Assembly (NCBI GenBank): GCA_963602445.1
Contig: CAVCIY010000111.1
Span: 1-7,776 of the forward strand
Source of the DNA: Alangreenwoodia sp963602445
GTDB lineage: Bacteria > Bacillota > Clostridia > Peptostreptococcales > Anaerovoracaceae
Reading direction: 5' to 3'
Length of the DNA stretch: 7,776 bases
The translations under genes and the position numbers were made by a program. The notes beneath the pieces were generated by a model. That model was not told where the DNA came from. It searched no databases and was given only the letters and a program-made list of their open reading frames with translations. Below, in pieces: positions 1-5,442 of this stretch (positions are counted from its first letter, which is position 1; the number at the start of each line of letters is the position of its first letter).

Positions 1-2
1 CT

Positions 3-1703
3 TTTTACATAAGTCAGAGCTCCTGCGGCGCATATATTACCGATAAAATGAGCGCAAATATGGCTGAGACCGCATCTGCGTTTGACGGGAAAAATGACGC
101 AGAAGGGGCGGCCGAAAAGCTCGCAAAAGCCGCAAGCGCAATGACGCCTGACAGGAAGACAGGCTCACTGTATAAGTGCGGAAAAAGAATTTCAGAGCTC
201 AAGAATATTATTTCCAAGAAACCTGCGCTCGAGGCTGAGGCGGCTGAATTTCAGGGAAAATTGTCAGAGCTGAGAGATTCACTTGACAGGAGCAGAAAAG
301 AAATAGGCGACATACGCGCGGTTCAGGCGAAGGCCGGCGAATATCTCGAGTATGCAAACAGCAGCGGCAGGTACGGAATGCTCAAAGAAAATTGTGAGCA
401 GCGCCTCGCAAAGATGAAGACTCTTCGCGAAATGTTTCCGGGAAAGCTTCCGGATAAGAATGATGTACTTGATGACATCAGAAAATTGGAAGACGTCAAA
501 GCGGCAGAAAAAGAAATCGAGATAAACGGCCTTTCTGAGGAAGAGGAGCTTGAGCTGTACGATCTTGACATATATCTCCGCAACAAAGAAGATGAAGAAA
601 GTGAGAACGAATATGATGACAGCCCTCTGTTGATATGGGGAGGCATGTCGATATTGTTCTTTCTGATATTTGTTATTCTTGTATTTTGCAAAATAGCGGC
701 AGGCGCGATTCTTTCCGGAGCTGTCCTTGTCTTTTGTGCCGCGACATTCCTGAAGAAATACAAAATGCAGCAAAAATCAAGTGCTGACGTGCCGGAAGAA
801 ATGAAAATGTATATCGCAAGATATGAGGATTTGAAAGAAAGAAGAGAATATTCGAAAAAGCTCAGAGTCGACTGTGAAAATGCCATTCGCGAAGTGCGCA
901 CGCATCTTAAAGGATGGAATATCAAGTCTGACGGAGATTTTTCGGAACAGCTGAGAGGACTTAGCGAGGCACTCGAGGATTACAGAAACTCAGTAAAAGA
1001 ATATAAGGATGCCGAGAGCAAGTTAAAAAGTTTCGAAGAGTCTCCGGAAGGCAGGCTTTTAGAGTCGGAAGACGAAGAGAGCATTCGCGAGAAGATGAAA
1101 AACATAAAGGGCAATGCTTCGGAGCTGCTCGAAAAACAGAAAGAAATCGAGAAAATCGAAAAGCTTTACAGAGAGACAGCTGCAGGATATGATGCGGTCA
1201 GAAAAAAGACAGATGAAATACGTGATGCCGAAGCTGATCTCGAAAGTCTGAATGAAGAGTACGAGAAGCAGCTGAAAAAGTACAATATCATATTGAGGAC
1301 GCAGAAGATTTTAGAAGAAGCACGCACAAACTTCAATATGAGATATTCAGAGTCGCTGCAAAATGCCTTTTTTAGATATTTGAGCTGCTTTTCAAACGGA
1401 ACCGGCACCGAAATACACAATGCGGACAACTTGCATGATTTTGCGATAGATTCCGACGGCAATATTACATATATACAAAGCGGTCTCAGAAGAGATCTCG
1501 ATTTTCACAGCTCCGGCTACAGAGATATCGCGGCAATATGCCTTAGGGTGGCTGTTATAGACACGATATATTCGGCAGAAAAGCCGTGTGTTATATTTGA
1601 CGATCCGTTCGTCAGTCTCGACAGCAAAAATAAAGCCGCAGCGGAAAATATGATAAAAAATGCCGCAAAAGAGCATCAAATAATCTATTTTACAAGAATA
1701 TGA
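3..1703 (+). CDS. YhaN-like SMC/AAA ATPase, C-terminal part (5'-truncated by window edge)
   Basis: The reading frame is open from the window edge, so the ATG at 48 is probably internal and the N-terminal Walker A lobe lies outside. Seen, numbering from that ATG: charged coiled coil at about residues 45-185; a membrane hairpin of two hydrophobic segments at about 194-214 and 217-235; a second coiled coil at about 250-430; then the C-terminal ATPase lobe. That lobe carries an ABC-signature-like SSGYRD near 488 and Walker B plus D-loop (CVIFDDPF, then SLD) with acidic pair D518-D519. This order (split ATPase head, long coiled coils, central membrane hairpin) is that of YhaN-type proteins, often paired with a YhaO/SbcD-like metallophosphoesterase and thought to act on DNA at the membrane. 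No partner is visible here. The protein ends abruptly at IIYFTRI, where relatives continue with T-C-H carrying the switch histidine. Family assignment is fairly secure; exact role is unknown. Confidence 0.8.
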   Translation, partial: FYISQSSCGAYITDKMSANMAETASAFDGKNDAEGAAEKLAKAASAMTPDRKTGSLYKCGKRISELKNIISKKPALEAEAAEFQGKLSELRDSLDRSRKEIGDIRAVQAKAGEYLEYANSSGRYGMLKENCEQRLAKMKTLREMFPGKLPDKNDVLDDIRKLEDVKAAEKEIEINGLSEEEELELYDLDIYLRNKEDEESENEYDDSPLLIWGGMSILFFLIFVILVFCKIAAGAILSGAVLVFCAATFLKKYKMQQKSSADVPEEMKMYIARYEDLKERREYSKKLRVDCENAIREVRTHLKGWNIKSDGDFSEQLRGLSEALEDYRNSVKEYKDAESKLKSFEESPEGRLLESEDEESIREKMKNIKGNASELLEKQKEIEKIEKLYRETAAGYDAVRKKTDEIRDAEADLESLNEEYEKQLKKYNIILRTQKILEEARTNFNMRYSESLQNAFFRYLSCFSNGTGTEIHNADNLHDFAIDSDGNITYIQSGLRRDLDFHSSGYRDIAAICLRVAVIDTIYSAEKPCVIFDDPFVSLDSKNKAAAENMIKNAAKEHQIIYFTRI

Positions 1704-1704
1704 T

Positions 1705-1731
1705 TGCCATTTCTCGTCATACAAAGTATAA
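1705..1731 (+). other. Out-of-frame C-terminal tail of the upstream ATPase (putative frameshift remnant)
   Basis: In the +1 frame relative to the ATPase, immediately past its TGA (1701-1703), the codons read C-H-F-S-S-Y-K-V followed by TAA (1729-1731). YhaN/SMC-like ATPases commonly end in a strand of the type IIYFT followed directly by C-H, where the histidine is the ABC switch residue. In frame, the strand is followed by R-I-stop. A net +1 shift, for example loss of the ten bases 1695-1704, would restore IIYFT-CH. This may be a real mutation, programmed recoding or an assembly error; the motif match is short. Confidence 0.45.
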
Positions 1732-1792
1732 TGACAATGCGCATTTTTGTACATCGACTGAAAACAGCAATATGCAATTTGTGTTTCAGATG

Positions 1793-1823
1793 ATTGCAAA
1801 AACTATAAATTAATTGCAAAAAC
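1793..1823 (+). repeat. Direct repeat pair ATTGCAAAAAC, 20-bp period
   Basis: ATTGCAAAAAC occurs at 1793-1803 and again at 1813-1823. A related form, ATTGCCCGCAAAAAC, recurs at 2080-2094 at the right end of the 39-bp array, so these copies may be degenerate outer members or the seed of that array. The stretch 1704-1881 holds no credible gene, ribosome binding site or terminator beyond this. Confidence 0.5.
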
Positions 1824-1881
1824 CAAAATATGCAAAGACGGCGGATTTTCAGCCGGCAACATCGGCATTATTGACAAAAGC

Positions 1882-2094
1882 GCAGATTGCCCGCAAAAAA
1901 GACAGACCGGCTGCGAAAACGCAGGCTGCCCGTAAAAAAGGCAGACCGGCTGTGAAAACGCAGGCTGCCCGTAAAAAGGCAGACTGTCTGCGAAAACGCA
2001 GGCTGCCCATAAAAAAGGCAGACTGTCTGCGAAAACGCAGATTGCCCGCAAAAAAGGCAGACTGTCTGCGAAAACGCAGATTGCCCGCAAAAAC
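1882..2094. repeat. Tandem 39-bp palindromic repeat array (about 5.5 copies)
   Basis: Five units follow head to tail without spacers: 1882-1920, 1921-1959, 1960-1997 (38 bp, one A missing), 1998-2036 and 2037-2075. A half unit follows at 2076-2094 and a degenerate piece to about 2113. Each unit begins GCAG(A/G)(T/C)TGCCC, has a run of five or six A, and ends TGCGAAAAC or TGTGAAAAC. Units 3-5 contain the inverted repeat GCAGAC-T-GTCTGC; units 1-2 carry the variant GCAGACCGGCTGC or a close form. Unit junctions can also form TCTGCG-AAAA-CGCAGA. Read on the minus strand, units 3-5 give a small hairpin followed directly by a T-run, like an intrinsic terminator. With no stop codons the array is open in several frames on both strands, so open frames here are not evidence for protein. 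Function unknown. Confidence 0.9.
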
Positions 2095-2165
2095 GCGTGC
2101 TGCCTGCAAATATAGAAAATCAGCCGCAGAGTAATATTATAGCAGAAAGGTATGGTATGTAATAT

Positions 2166-3125
2166 ATGATTACGATACAAAATTATAAGGGCCTCAAGGC
2201 GGAACAGAAAAACAGAAAGTGCCTCGAATCGGATGTAATGGACGAGCTTATGACTATTCAGCAGGCACGAAAGAAGACCGTTGAGGTAGACAGAGCCGCA
2301 ATTGAAGGGGATACAGTTCTTATCGATTATGCAGGTTTCTGTGAAGGAAATCAGTTCGAAGGCGGTACTGCCGAAAAATACCCGCTAAAGCTTGGTTCGG
2401 GGACATTTATCCCGGGATTTGAAGAACAGCTTATCGGAGCATCAGCAGGTGATGATGTAGACGTAAATGTCACATTTCCAAAGCAATATGAGCCGTCACT
2501 CGCAGGAAAACCTGCAGTTTTCAAGTGCAAAGTCCACAAGGTAAGCGAAGAGCAGCTTCCGGATCTCGATGATGAATTTGCGAAGAAGGTAAGCAGTCTT
2601 GACTCTATGGATGCACTTAAGGAATATGTCGAGCAGCAGCTTCAGCTTCACTTTGACAGACAGTCAAAGGCAGATGTGATCGATACTCTTATGGATCAGA
2701 TCATGGCAGAAAATCCGTTTGAAATTGCAGAAGAAGAGATTAAAAAAGAATCTGACGGAATCATCAAGGCATTCATTTATAATATGACAGGCCAGGAGAT
2801 GGAAGCACAGGATTTTTGCAAAAGAGCGGGAACTACTATGGACGAAATGTACAAATCATTTGCCGACATGGCTGACAAAAATGTCCGCAGAAGACTTGTC
2901 GCTACAGCTATAGCAGATCAGGAAGGCATAATTATCACAGACGCAGACCTCGAAGAGCAGTTTAAAGAGCTCTCAAAGCAGTACAATATGGAAGTTTCAA
3001 AGGTTAAGGAGCTTCTTGATTTAGATTCGTATACTTATGATCTTCGCATGCTCAAAGCGTATGATCTTATTTATGATAAGGCAGATGTCACGATTGTTGA
3101 GGAAAATACAGAAGAAAATGCATAA
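2166..3125 (+). CDS. Trigger factor-like chaperone lacking the ribosome-binding domain (FKBP PPIase + chaperone domains)
   Basis: The protein has 319 residues against roughly 430 for a full trigger factor. It starts at the sequence that normally follows the ribosome-binding domain: residues 1-10 (ITIQNYKGL) match the conserved YKGL linker, then an FKBP-type peptidyl-prolyl isomerase domain spans about 45-128 (GDTVLIDYAGF, FEGG, LGSGTFIPGFEEQLIG, VTFPKQY). The helical chaperone domain follows at about 130-312 (PDLDDEFAKKVS onward). No signal peptide or membrane segment is seen, so it is cytosolic. An in-frame TAA at 2160-2162 rules out an upstream extension. The nearest Shine-Dalgarno-like AGAAAGG (2144-2150) lies 15 nt from the ATG, further than usual. 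It is not next to clpP/clpX, the common tig context, suggesting an accessory paralogue. Without the ribosome-docking motif it probably acts on free clients. The alternative, a decayed tig copy, is less likely because the remaining domains look intact. Confidence 0.85.
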   Translation: MITIQNYKGLKAEQKNRKCLESDVMDELMTIQQARKKTVEVDRAAIEGDTVLIDYAGFCEGNQFEGGTAEKYPLKLGSGTFIPGFEEQLIGASAGDDVDVNVTFPKQYEPSLAGKPAVFKCKVHKVSEEQLPDLDDEFAKKVSSLDSMDALKEYVEQQLQLHFDRQSKADVIDTLMDQIMAENPFEIAEEEIKKESDGIIKAFIYNMTGQEMEAQDFCKRAGTTMDEMYKSFADMADKNVRRRLVATAIADQEGIIITDADLEEQFKELSKQYNMEVSKVKELLDLDSYTYDLRMLKAYDLIYDKADVTIVEENTEENA

Positions 3126-3184
3126 GAAAATGCATAAGAAAATGCAGAAGAAAATGCAGAGAAAAAATGTATAGAAAAATGCAG
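3102..3184 (+). repeat. 12-bp tandem repeat spanning the trigger factor stop codon
   Basis: Units of GAAAAT(G/A)CA(G/T)AA follow at 3102-3113, 3114-3125, 3126-3137, 3138-3149 and 3150-3161, with two decayed copies to about 3184. The period is four codons, so copies read E-N-A/T-E in the trigger factor frame. In the second and third copies the last codon is TAA instead of GAA; the first of these (3123-3125) is the actual stop. The protein therefore ends in repeat-encoded sequence (EENTEENA), and the array continues as an untranslated tail. Confidence 0.85.
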
Positions 3185-3226
3185 CCGTTACAAAGCCCTC
3201 GAAAATGAGGACTTTGTAACGGCTGC
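3181..3226 (-). terminator. Rho-independent terminator of the NUDIX gene
   Basis: Arms 3181-3200 and 3207-3226 are complementary over 20 bp with one mismatch (3196 against 3211), around a six-base loop GAAAAT. On the minus strand the stem is followed at once by ATTTTTCTATACATTTTTT, a good U-tract, and it lies about 28 nt past the NUDIX stop. On the plus strand the stem is followed by TTACATG without a T-run, so it should terminate plus-strand transcription from the trigger factor gene poorly. Confidence 0.88.
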
Positions 3227-3254
3227 TTACATGTCCGAATCAAGTCAATTATTG

Positions 3255-3941
3255 TCACTGCGCAGATGCTTCAAGAAAGCGCATGAGCTGGAAAGCACAT
3301 GTGATGGAAACCTTTTCTTCGGCGAGGATTCTGCGGCATTCGTCCCGGTCCGCAAGTATAACCTGGATGTCCTCATCATCCTCTTCATTTGCGCTGGTAG
3401 GTTCACCCTCGTATGTTCCAAAGAGTATGCTGCATGCTTCGTCAGTCATCCCCGGACTCATATAAAACGGGCCGGCGGCATAATCTTCTTCATTTGGTGT
3501 AAATGTAAGGCCTGTCTCCTCAAAAGCCTCACGCACGGCAGCCTCGCGCAGATCTTCACCATCCTCAATAAGACCTGCCGGAAGCTCGTAAAGATAATCA
3601 TCAAGCGGATATCTGAATTGGCGCTCAAGCACAAGCTTATCACCGAGAAGACCGAAAAGAAGAACCGCTGTAGGCTTATGAGAATGAGTCTTTGCCATAA
3701 GTCCGTCTATGGTTTCGGAGCGGGAAGCCACATAATAAGAACCGATTTTTCCGTTTCGGTGCATTACTTTAAGATCATACATATTTAGAAATCTGTTTTC
3801 AGTCTGTTTCACAATATCTGTGACTCGTGTAGGCTCCTTAGATACATCCTTGTTAGGATTAGGAATTTCTTCACCATTATCATTATTAGGAATATTTTTA
3901 TTAGGAATATTTTCAACACAAACCGTTTTTGAATCTGACAT
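3255..3941 (-). CDS. NUDIX hydrolase, ADP-ribose pyrophosphatase-like
   Basis: The protein has 228 residues. The NUDIX box G-x5-E-x7-REAFEETGL is complete at residues 123-145 (G123, E129, R137-E138, E141-E142), giving the metal-binding glutamates. YPLDDYLYELPAG just before it and MSPGMTDE after it (about 161-168) are typical of the ADP-ribose pyrophosphatase group, which cleaves ADP-ribose to AMP and ribose-5-phosphate. Other NDP-sugar substrates cannot be excluded. The start is placed at 3941 because GGGAGAA (3954-3948) sits 6 nt upstream; the in-frame ATG at 3956 overlaps that Shine-Dalgarno and is unlikely to be used. The first 40 residues are a low-complexity Asn/Pro/Glu-rich extension built on I-P-N repeats, absent from typical members and probably disordered. 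It converges with the trigger factor gene and is divergent from rbgA. Confidence 0.9.
   Translation of the reverse strand: MSDSKTVCVENIPNKNIPNNDNGEEIPNPNKDVSKEPTRVTDIVKQTENRFLNMYDLKVMHRNGKIGSYYVASRSETIDGLMAKTHSHKPTAVLLFGLLGDKLVLERQFRYPLDDYLYELPAGLIEDGEDLREAAVREAFEETGLTFTPNEEDYAAGPFYMSPGMTDEACSILFGTYEGEPTSANEEDDEDIQVILADRDECRRILAEEKVSITCAFQLMRFLEASAQ
3853..3915 (-). repeat. 15-bp repeats in the NUDIX N-terminal extension
   Basis: On the plus strand TTAGGAATATTTTTA (3886-3900) is followed directly by TTAGGAATATTTTCA (3901-3915). A third related copy, TTAGGAATTTCTTCA, lies at 3859-3873 and a stub TTAGGA at 3853-3858. On the coding strand they give N-I-P-N-K, N-I-P-N and E-I-P-N, so the extension appears to have grown by in-frame duplication. 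Confidence 0.75.
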
Positions 3942-3947
3942 ATTACG

Positions 3948-3954
3948 TTCTCCC
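3948..3954 (-). promoter_or_regulatory. Shine-Dalgarno deciding the NUDIX start
   Basis: GGGAGAA on the minus strand lies 6 nt before the ATG at 3941-3939. The alternative ATG at 3956-3954 shares its last base with this site, so it would have no ribosome binding site of its own. Confidence 0.8.
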
Positions 3955-4004
3955 ATTATTTATACTACATTTAAGTTTTGACCATTATTTGTACATGTAA
4001 GAAT

Positions 4005-4032
4005 ATTATCATAATAACTGTCAGGAGGACAA
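4005..4032 (-). promoter_or_regulatory. Possible promoter of the NUDIX gene
   Basis: On the minus strand TTGTCC (4032-4027) and GATAAT (4010-4005) are separated by 16 nt, upstream of the NUDIX gene. The -10 is good and the -35 only moderate. Other AT-rich hexamers nearby, for example TATAAA closer to the gene, compete with it, so the assignment is tentative. Confidence 0.3.
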
Positions 4033-4063
4033 TACGTTTATCCGAAAGAATATGCATATAATT

Positions 4064-4092
4064 TTGAGATATTACCTGACCTGTGTTAAAAT
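4064..4092 (+). promoter_or_regulatory. Sigma-A-type promoter of rbgA
   Basis: TTGAGA (4064-4069), a 17-nt spacer and TAAAAT (4087-4092) closely match the vegetative consensus. Transcription would start near 4099, giving a leader of about 39 nt to the ATG at 4138. This argues against the in-frame ATG at 4096, which would lie upstream of the predicted transcript start. Confidence 0.7.
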
Positions 4093-4125
4093 ATCATGAA
4101 ACCGTGGTCATATACTGCAGTAGAA

Positions 4126-4130
4126 AAGGA
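4126..4130 (+). promoter_or_regulatory. Shine-Dalgarno deciding the rbgA start
   Basis: AAGGA lies 7 nt before the ATG at 4138. No comparable site precedes the in-frame ATG at 4096. Confidence 0.75.
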
Positions 4131-4137
4131 AAATGAT

Positions 4138-4995
4138 ATGAACAGCACAGACAATAGATTTGCGGCGGGGATCAATTGGTATCCCGGCCACATGAAAAAG
4201 ACAAGAGAGCTTATACAGGAAAATCTCAAGCTTGTGGATGCGGTGATCGAAGTGACAGATGCCAGAATACCTGTTTCGAGCAGAAATCCTATCATAGATG
4301 AACTGGTCAGATCGAAAACAAGAATTTTAGTTTTAAATAAAATAGATCTTGCGGATCAGGCAGCTACAGAAATGTGGGTAAAGAAGCTGTCGGAGGGTGA
4401 CACAGAGGCGATTGCTGTGAATTGCGCATCAGGAACCGGAATCAACCGCATCTTTAGGAGATTGGACGAGATACAGGCGAAGCGCGACAGCGAAAGCACT
4501 AGAAAACGGCCGCTCAGACTTATGATAGTCGGCGTGCCGAATGTCGGAAAGTCTTCACTCATCAATAAACTCACCGGAAAAAAGAGCGCAAAGACAGGTG
4601 ACAGACCGGGCGTAACCAGAGGAAAACAATGGCTGACCCTCAAAAATGGGATGCAGCTTCTTGACACACCGGGAATTCTCTGGCCAAAGTTCGAAGATCC
4701 CAAAGTGGGACTCAACCTTGCATTTTGCGGCTCGATAAAGGACGAGATAATGGATACCGAAACTCTCTGTCTTGAACTTATAAAAGTGCTCCTTAAGGAT
4801 TACAGCGATATGCTTGCCGCACGCTACAAGATAGATGAGCTTAGCGAAGACGGGCTTGAAGCCATGGAGCAGATAGCGCTCAGACGAGGATTCATATTTC
4901 CGGGGAAGCGGATAGATTATGAAAGAACCGCAAAGACAGTTCTTGATGAATTCAGAAGCGCAAAGATAGGAAGAATCACATTAGAAAAAGTATAA
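4138..4995 (+). CDS. rbgA: Ribosome biogenesis GTPase YlqF/RbgA
   Basis: This is a circularly permuted GTPase that acts late in assembly of the 50S ribosomal subunit. The protein has 285 residues, close to the roughly 280 of the Bacillus subtilis protein. Motifs appear in permuted order: N-terminal WYPGHM (about 14-19), G4 NKID (67-70), G5-like CAS (96-98), G1 GVPNVGKSS (132-140), G2 threonine in RPGVT (T160), G3 DTPG (176-179). A C-terminal helical domain thought to contact rRNA follows (about 195-285). The start at 4138 is chosen from the Shine-Dalgarno at 4126-4130 and a promoter at 4064-4092 that excludes the upstream ATG. It appears monocistronic: a divergent NUDIX gene lies upstream and a 479-bp gap downstream. 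No convincing T-tract terminator follows it. Confidence 0.95.
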   Translation: MNSTDNRFAAGINWYPGHMKKTRELIQENLKLVDAVIEVTDARIPVSSRNPIIDELVRSKTRILVLNKIDLADQAATEMWVKKLSEGDTEAIAVNCASGTGINRIFRRLDEIQAKRDSESTRKRPLRLMIVGVPNVGKSSLINKLTGKKSAKTGDRPGVTRGKQWLTLKNGMQLLDTPGILWPKFEDPKVGLNLAFCGSIKDEIMDTETLCLELIKVLLKDYSDMLAARYKIDELSEDGLEAMEQIALRRGFIFPGKRIDYERTAKTVLDEFRSAKIGRITLEKV

Positions 4996-5048
4996 AAAAT
5001 TGTCAGAAAGGCACAGAAAATTGTTAGGAAAAATATAAAAAATCTAAT

Positions 5049-5066
5049 CCGTTAAGAATTTAACCA
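5049..5066 (+). promoter_or_regulatory. Rex-like redox operator upstream of adhE
   Basis: GTTAA-GAAT-TTAAC (5051-5064) is a perfect inverted repeat matching the core of the Rex consensus TTGTTAA-N4-TTAACAA. The outermost bases differ (CC on the left, CA on the right). Rex senses the NADH/NAD+ ratio and is known to repress adhE in several clostridia, so the location fits. It lies about 410 nt before the adhE ATG and about 170 nt before the best -10 candidate, further than usual. A further half site TTGTTAA sits at 5182-5188, nearer the promoter. Rex itself is not in the window. Confidence 0.5.
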
Positions 5067-5124
5067 TAAAGTTAAATGCACAAAAAAGTAAAGGCAAAAT
5101 TTGCGAATTTTTACGAAAATGTTA

Positions 5125-5159
5125 CAGCAAAAAAATGCTGATTAACCTTGAAATTTCAA
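5125..5159 (+). other. Small hairpin and 12-bp palindrome in the rbgA-adhE gap
   Basis: CAGCA (5125-5129), a loop of six A and TGCTG (5136-5140) form a short hairpin without a following T-run, so it is not a convincing rbgA terminator. Shortly after, TTGAAATTTCAA (5148-5159) is a perfect palindrome that could bind a dimeric regulator. The rest of 4996-5230 is A-rich. It includes near-repeats AAAATTGTCAGAAA and AAAATTGTTAGGAAA just after rbgA, and no gene. Confidence 0.4.
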
Positions 5160-5196
5160 TAAAAGGAATTACTCAAAGAGATTGTTAATAATATAC

Positions 5197-5226
5197 TTAA
5201 TCTTGATTGAGAGCCGATAATATGAT
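5197..5226 (+). promoter_or_regulatory. Candidate promoter of the adhE leader
   Basis: TATGAT (5221-5226) is a good -10. The -35 is weak: TTAATC (5197-5202) at 18 nt. This -10 predicts a transcript start near 5232-5234, matching the first bases of the long closing helix of the leader RNA. The alternative TTGATT (5203-5208) - 17 nt - TATCTT (5226-5231) would start inside that helix. A weak -35 would fit an activated or redox-controlled promoter. Confidence 0.4.
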
Positions 5227-5230
5227 ATCT

Positions 5231-5442
5231 TGTAAACATGAAGAGGCGAGCTTAAGCAAGCTTGAGCGAGCCATTCAGAGAGTCTCTTATATAGTGCTTA
5301 TGATGCGGCAATTTGGCTGATATAGATTGTCACAAAACGGGTGGTAGGCTGCCGCCCGGTAAGATTTGTTATAAAAGAGGCACTGACATGTCGGATGAAG
5401 CTGCGCGAGCAGCACCATTCATGTGTTACATTTATATTTTTT
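5231..5442 (+). ncRNA. Candidate structured leader RNA / ncRNA upstream of adhE
   Basis: Bases 5231-5242 (TGTAAACATGAA) pair with 5418-5430 (TTCATGTGTTACA): 12 Watson-Crick pairs and one bulged G (5425), closing a domain of about 200 nt. Inside are: hairpin 5245-5272, with stem GGC/GCC, an internal loop GA/GA able to form tandem sheared G-A pairs, and stem GCUUAAG/CUUGAGC; helix 5292-5299 with 5378-5385, eight pairs including two G-U; extended hairpin 5332-5369 with core CGGGUGG/CCGCCCG and outer ACAAA/UUUGU; and GCUGC-GCGA-GCAGC (5400-5413) with a GNRA tetraloop. A U-rich tract (5431-5442) follows the closing helix directly, as in a terminator, then the adhE ribosome binding site. I could not match it by eye to a known riboswitch consensus. 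It could be a cis-regulator of adhE or a separate RNA. The pairings are seen in one sequence only, without covariation. Confidence 0.55.

Noticed and set aside
1882..2094. CRISPR array
   Set aside because: The units are contiguous with no unique spacers between them and no cas genes nearby.
1814..2134. A 106-codon plus-strand frame giving a Lys/Arg/Ala-rich basic protein, and overlapping open frames on the minus strand
   Set aside because: The frame starts at TTG without a Shine-Dalgarno and is open only because the 39-bp repeat lacks stop codons in several frames on both strands. The 38-bp unit changes the amino-acid repeat midway.
3231..3788. A 185-codon plus-strand frame
   Set aside because: It is the antisense shadow of the NUDIX gene, which carries a complete NUDIX box on the minus strand.
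4023..4028. Perfect AGGAGG on the plus strand upstream of rbgA
   Set aside because: No start codon lies within 5-12 nt. The next ATG (4052) is about 23 nt away and opens only 15 codons. It is also upstream of the rbgA promoter.
4096..4137. Upstream in-frame ATG adding 14 residues to RbgA
   Set aside because: It lies only 3 nt past the predicted -10 and before the expected transcript start, and has no Shine-Dalgarno; the ATG at 4138 has both.
5186..5204. Second full Rex site starting at TTGTTAA (5182)
   Set aside because: Only the left half matches; the right half at the required spacing does not resemble TTAACAA.
5338..5358. T-box antiterminator (GGGTGGTA followed by CCGC)
   Set aside because: The resemblance is partial: the continuous T-box consensus is interrupted by GGCTG, the bases form their own hairpin, and the downstream gene is not an amino-acid or tRNA-synthetase gene.
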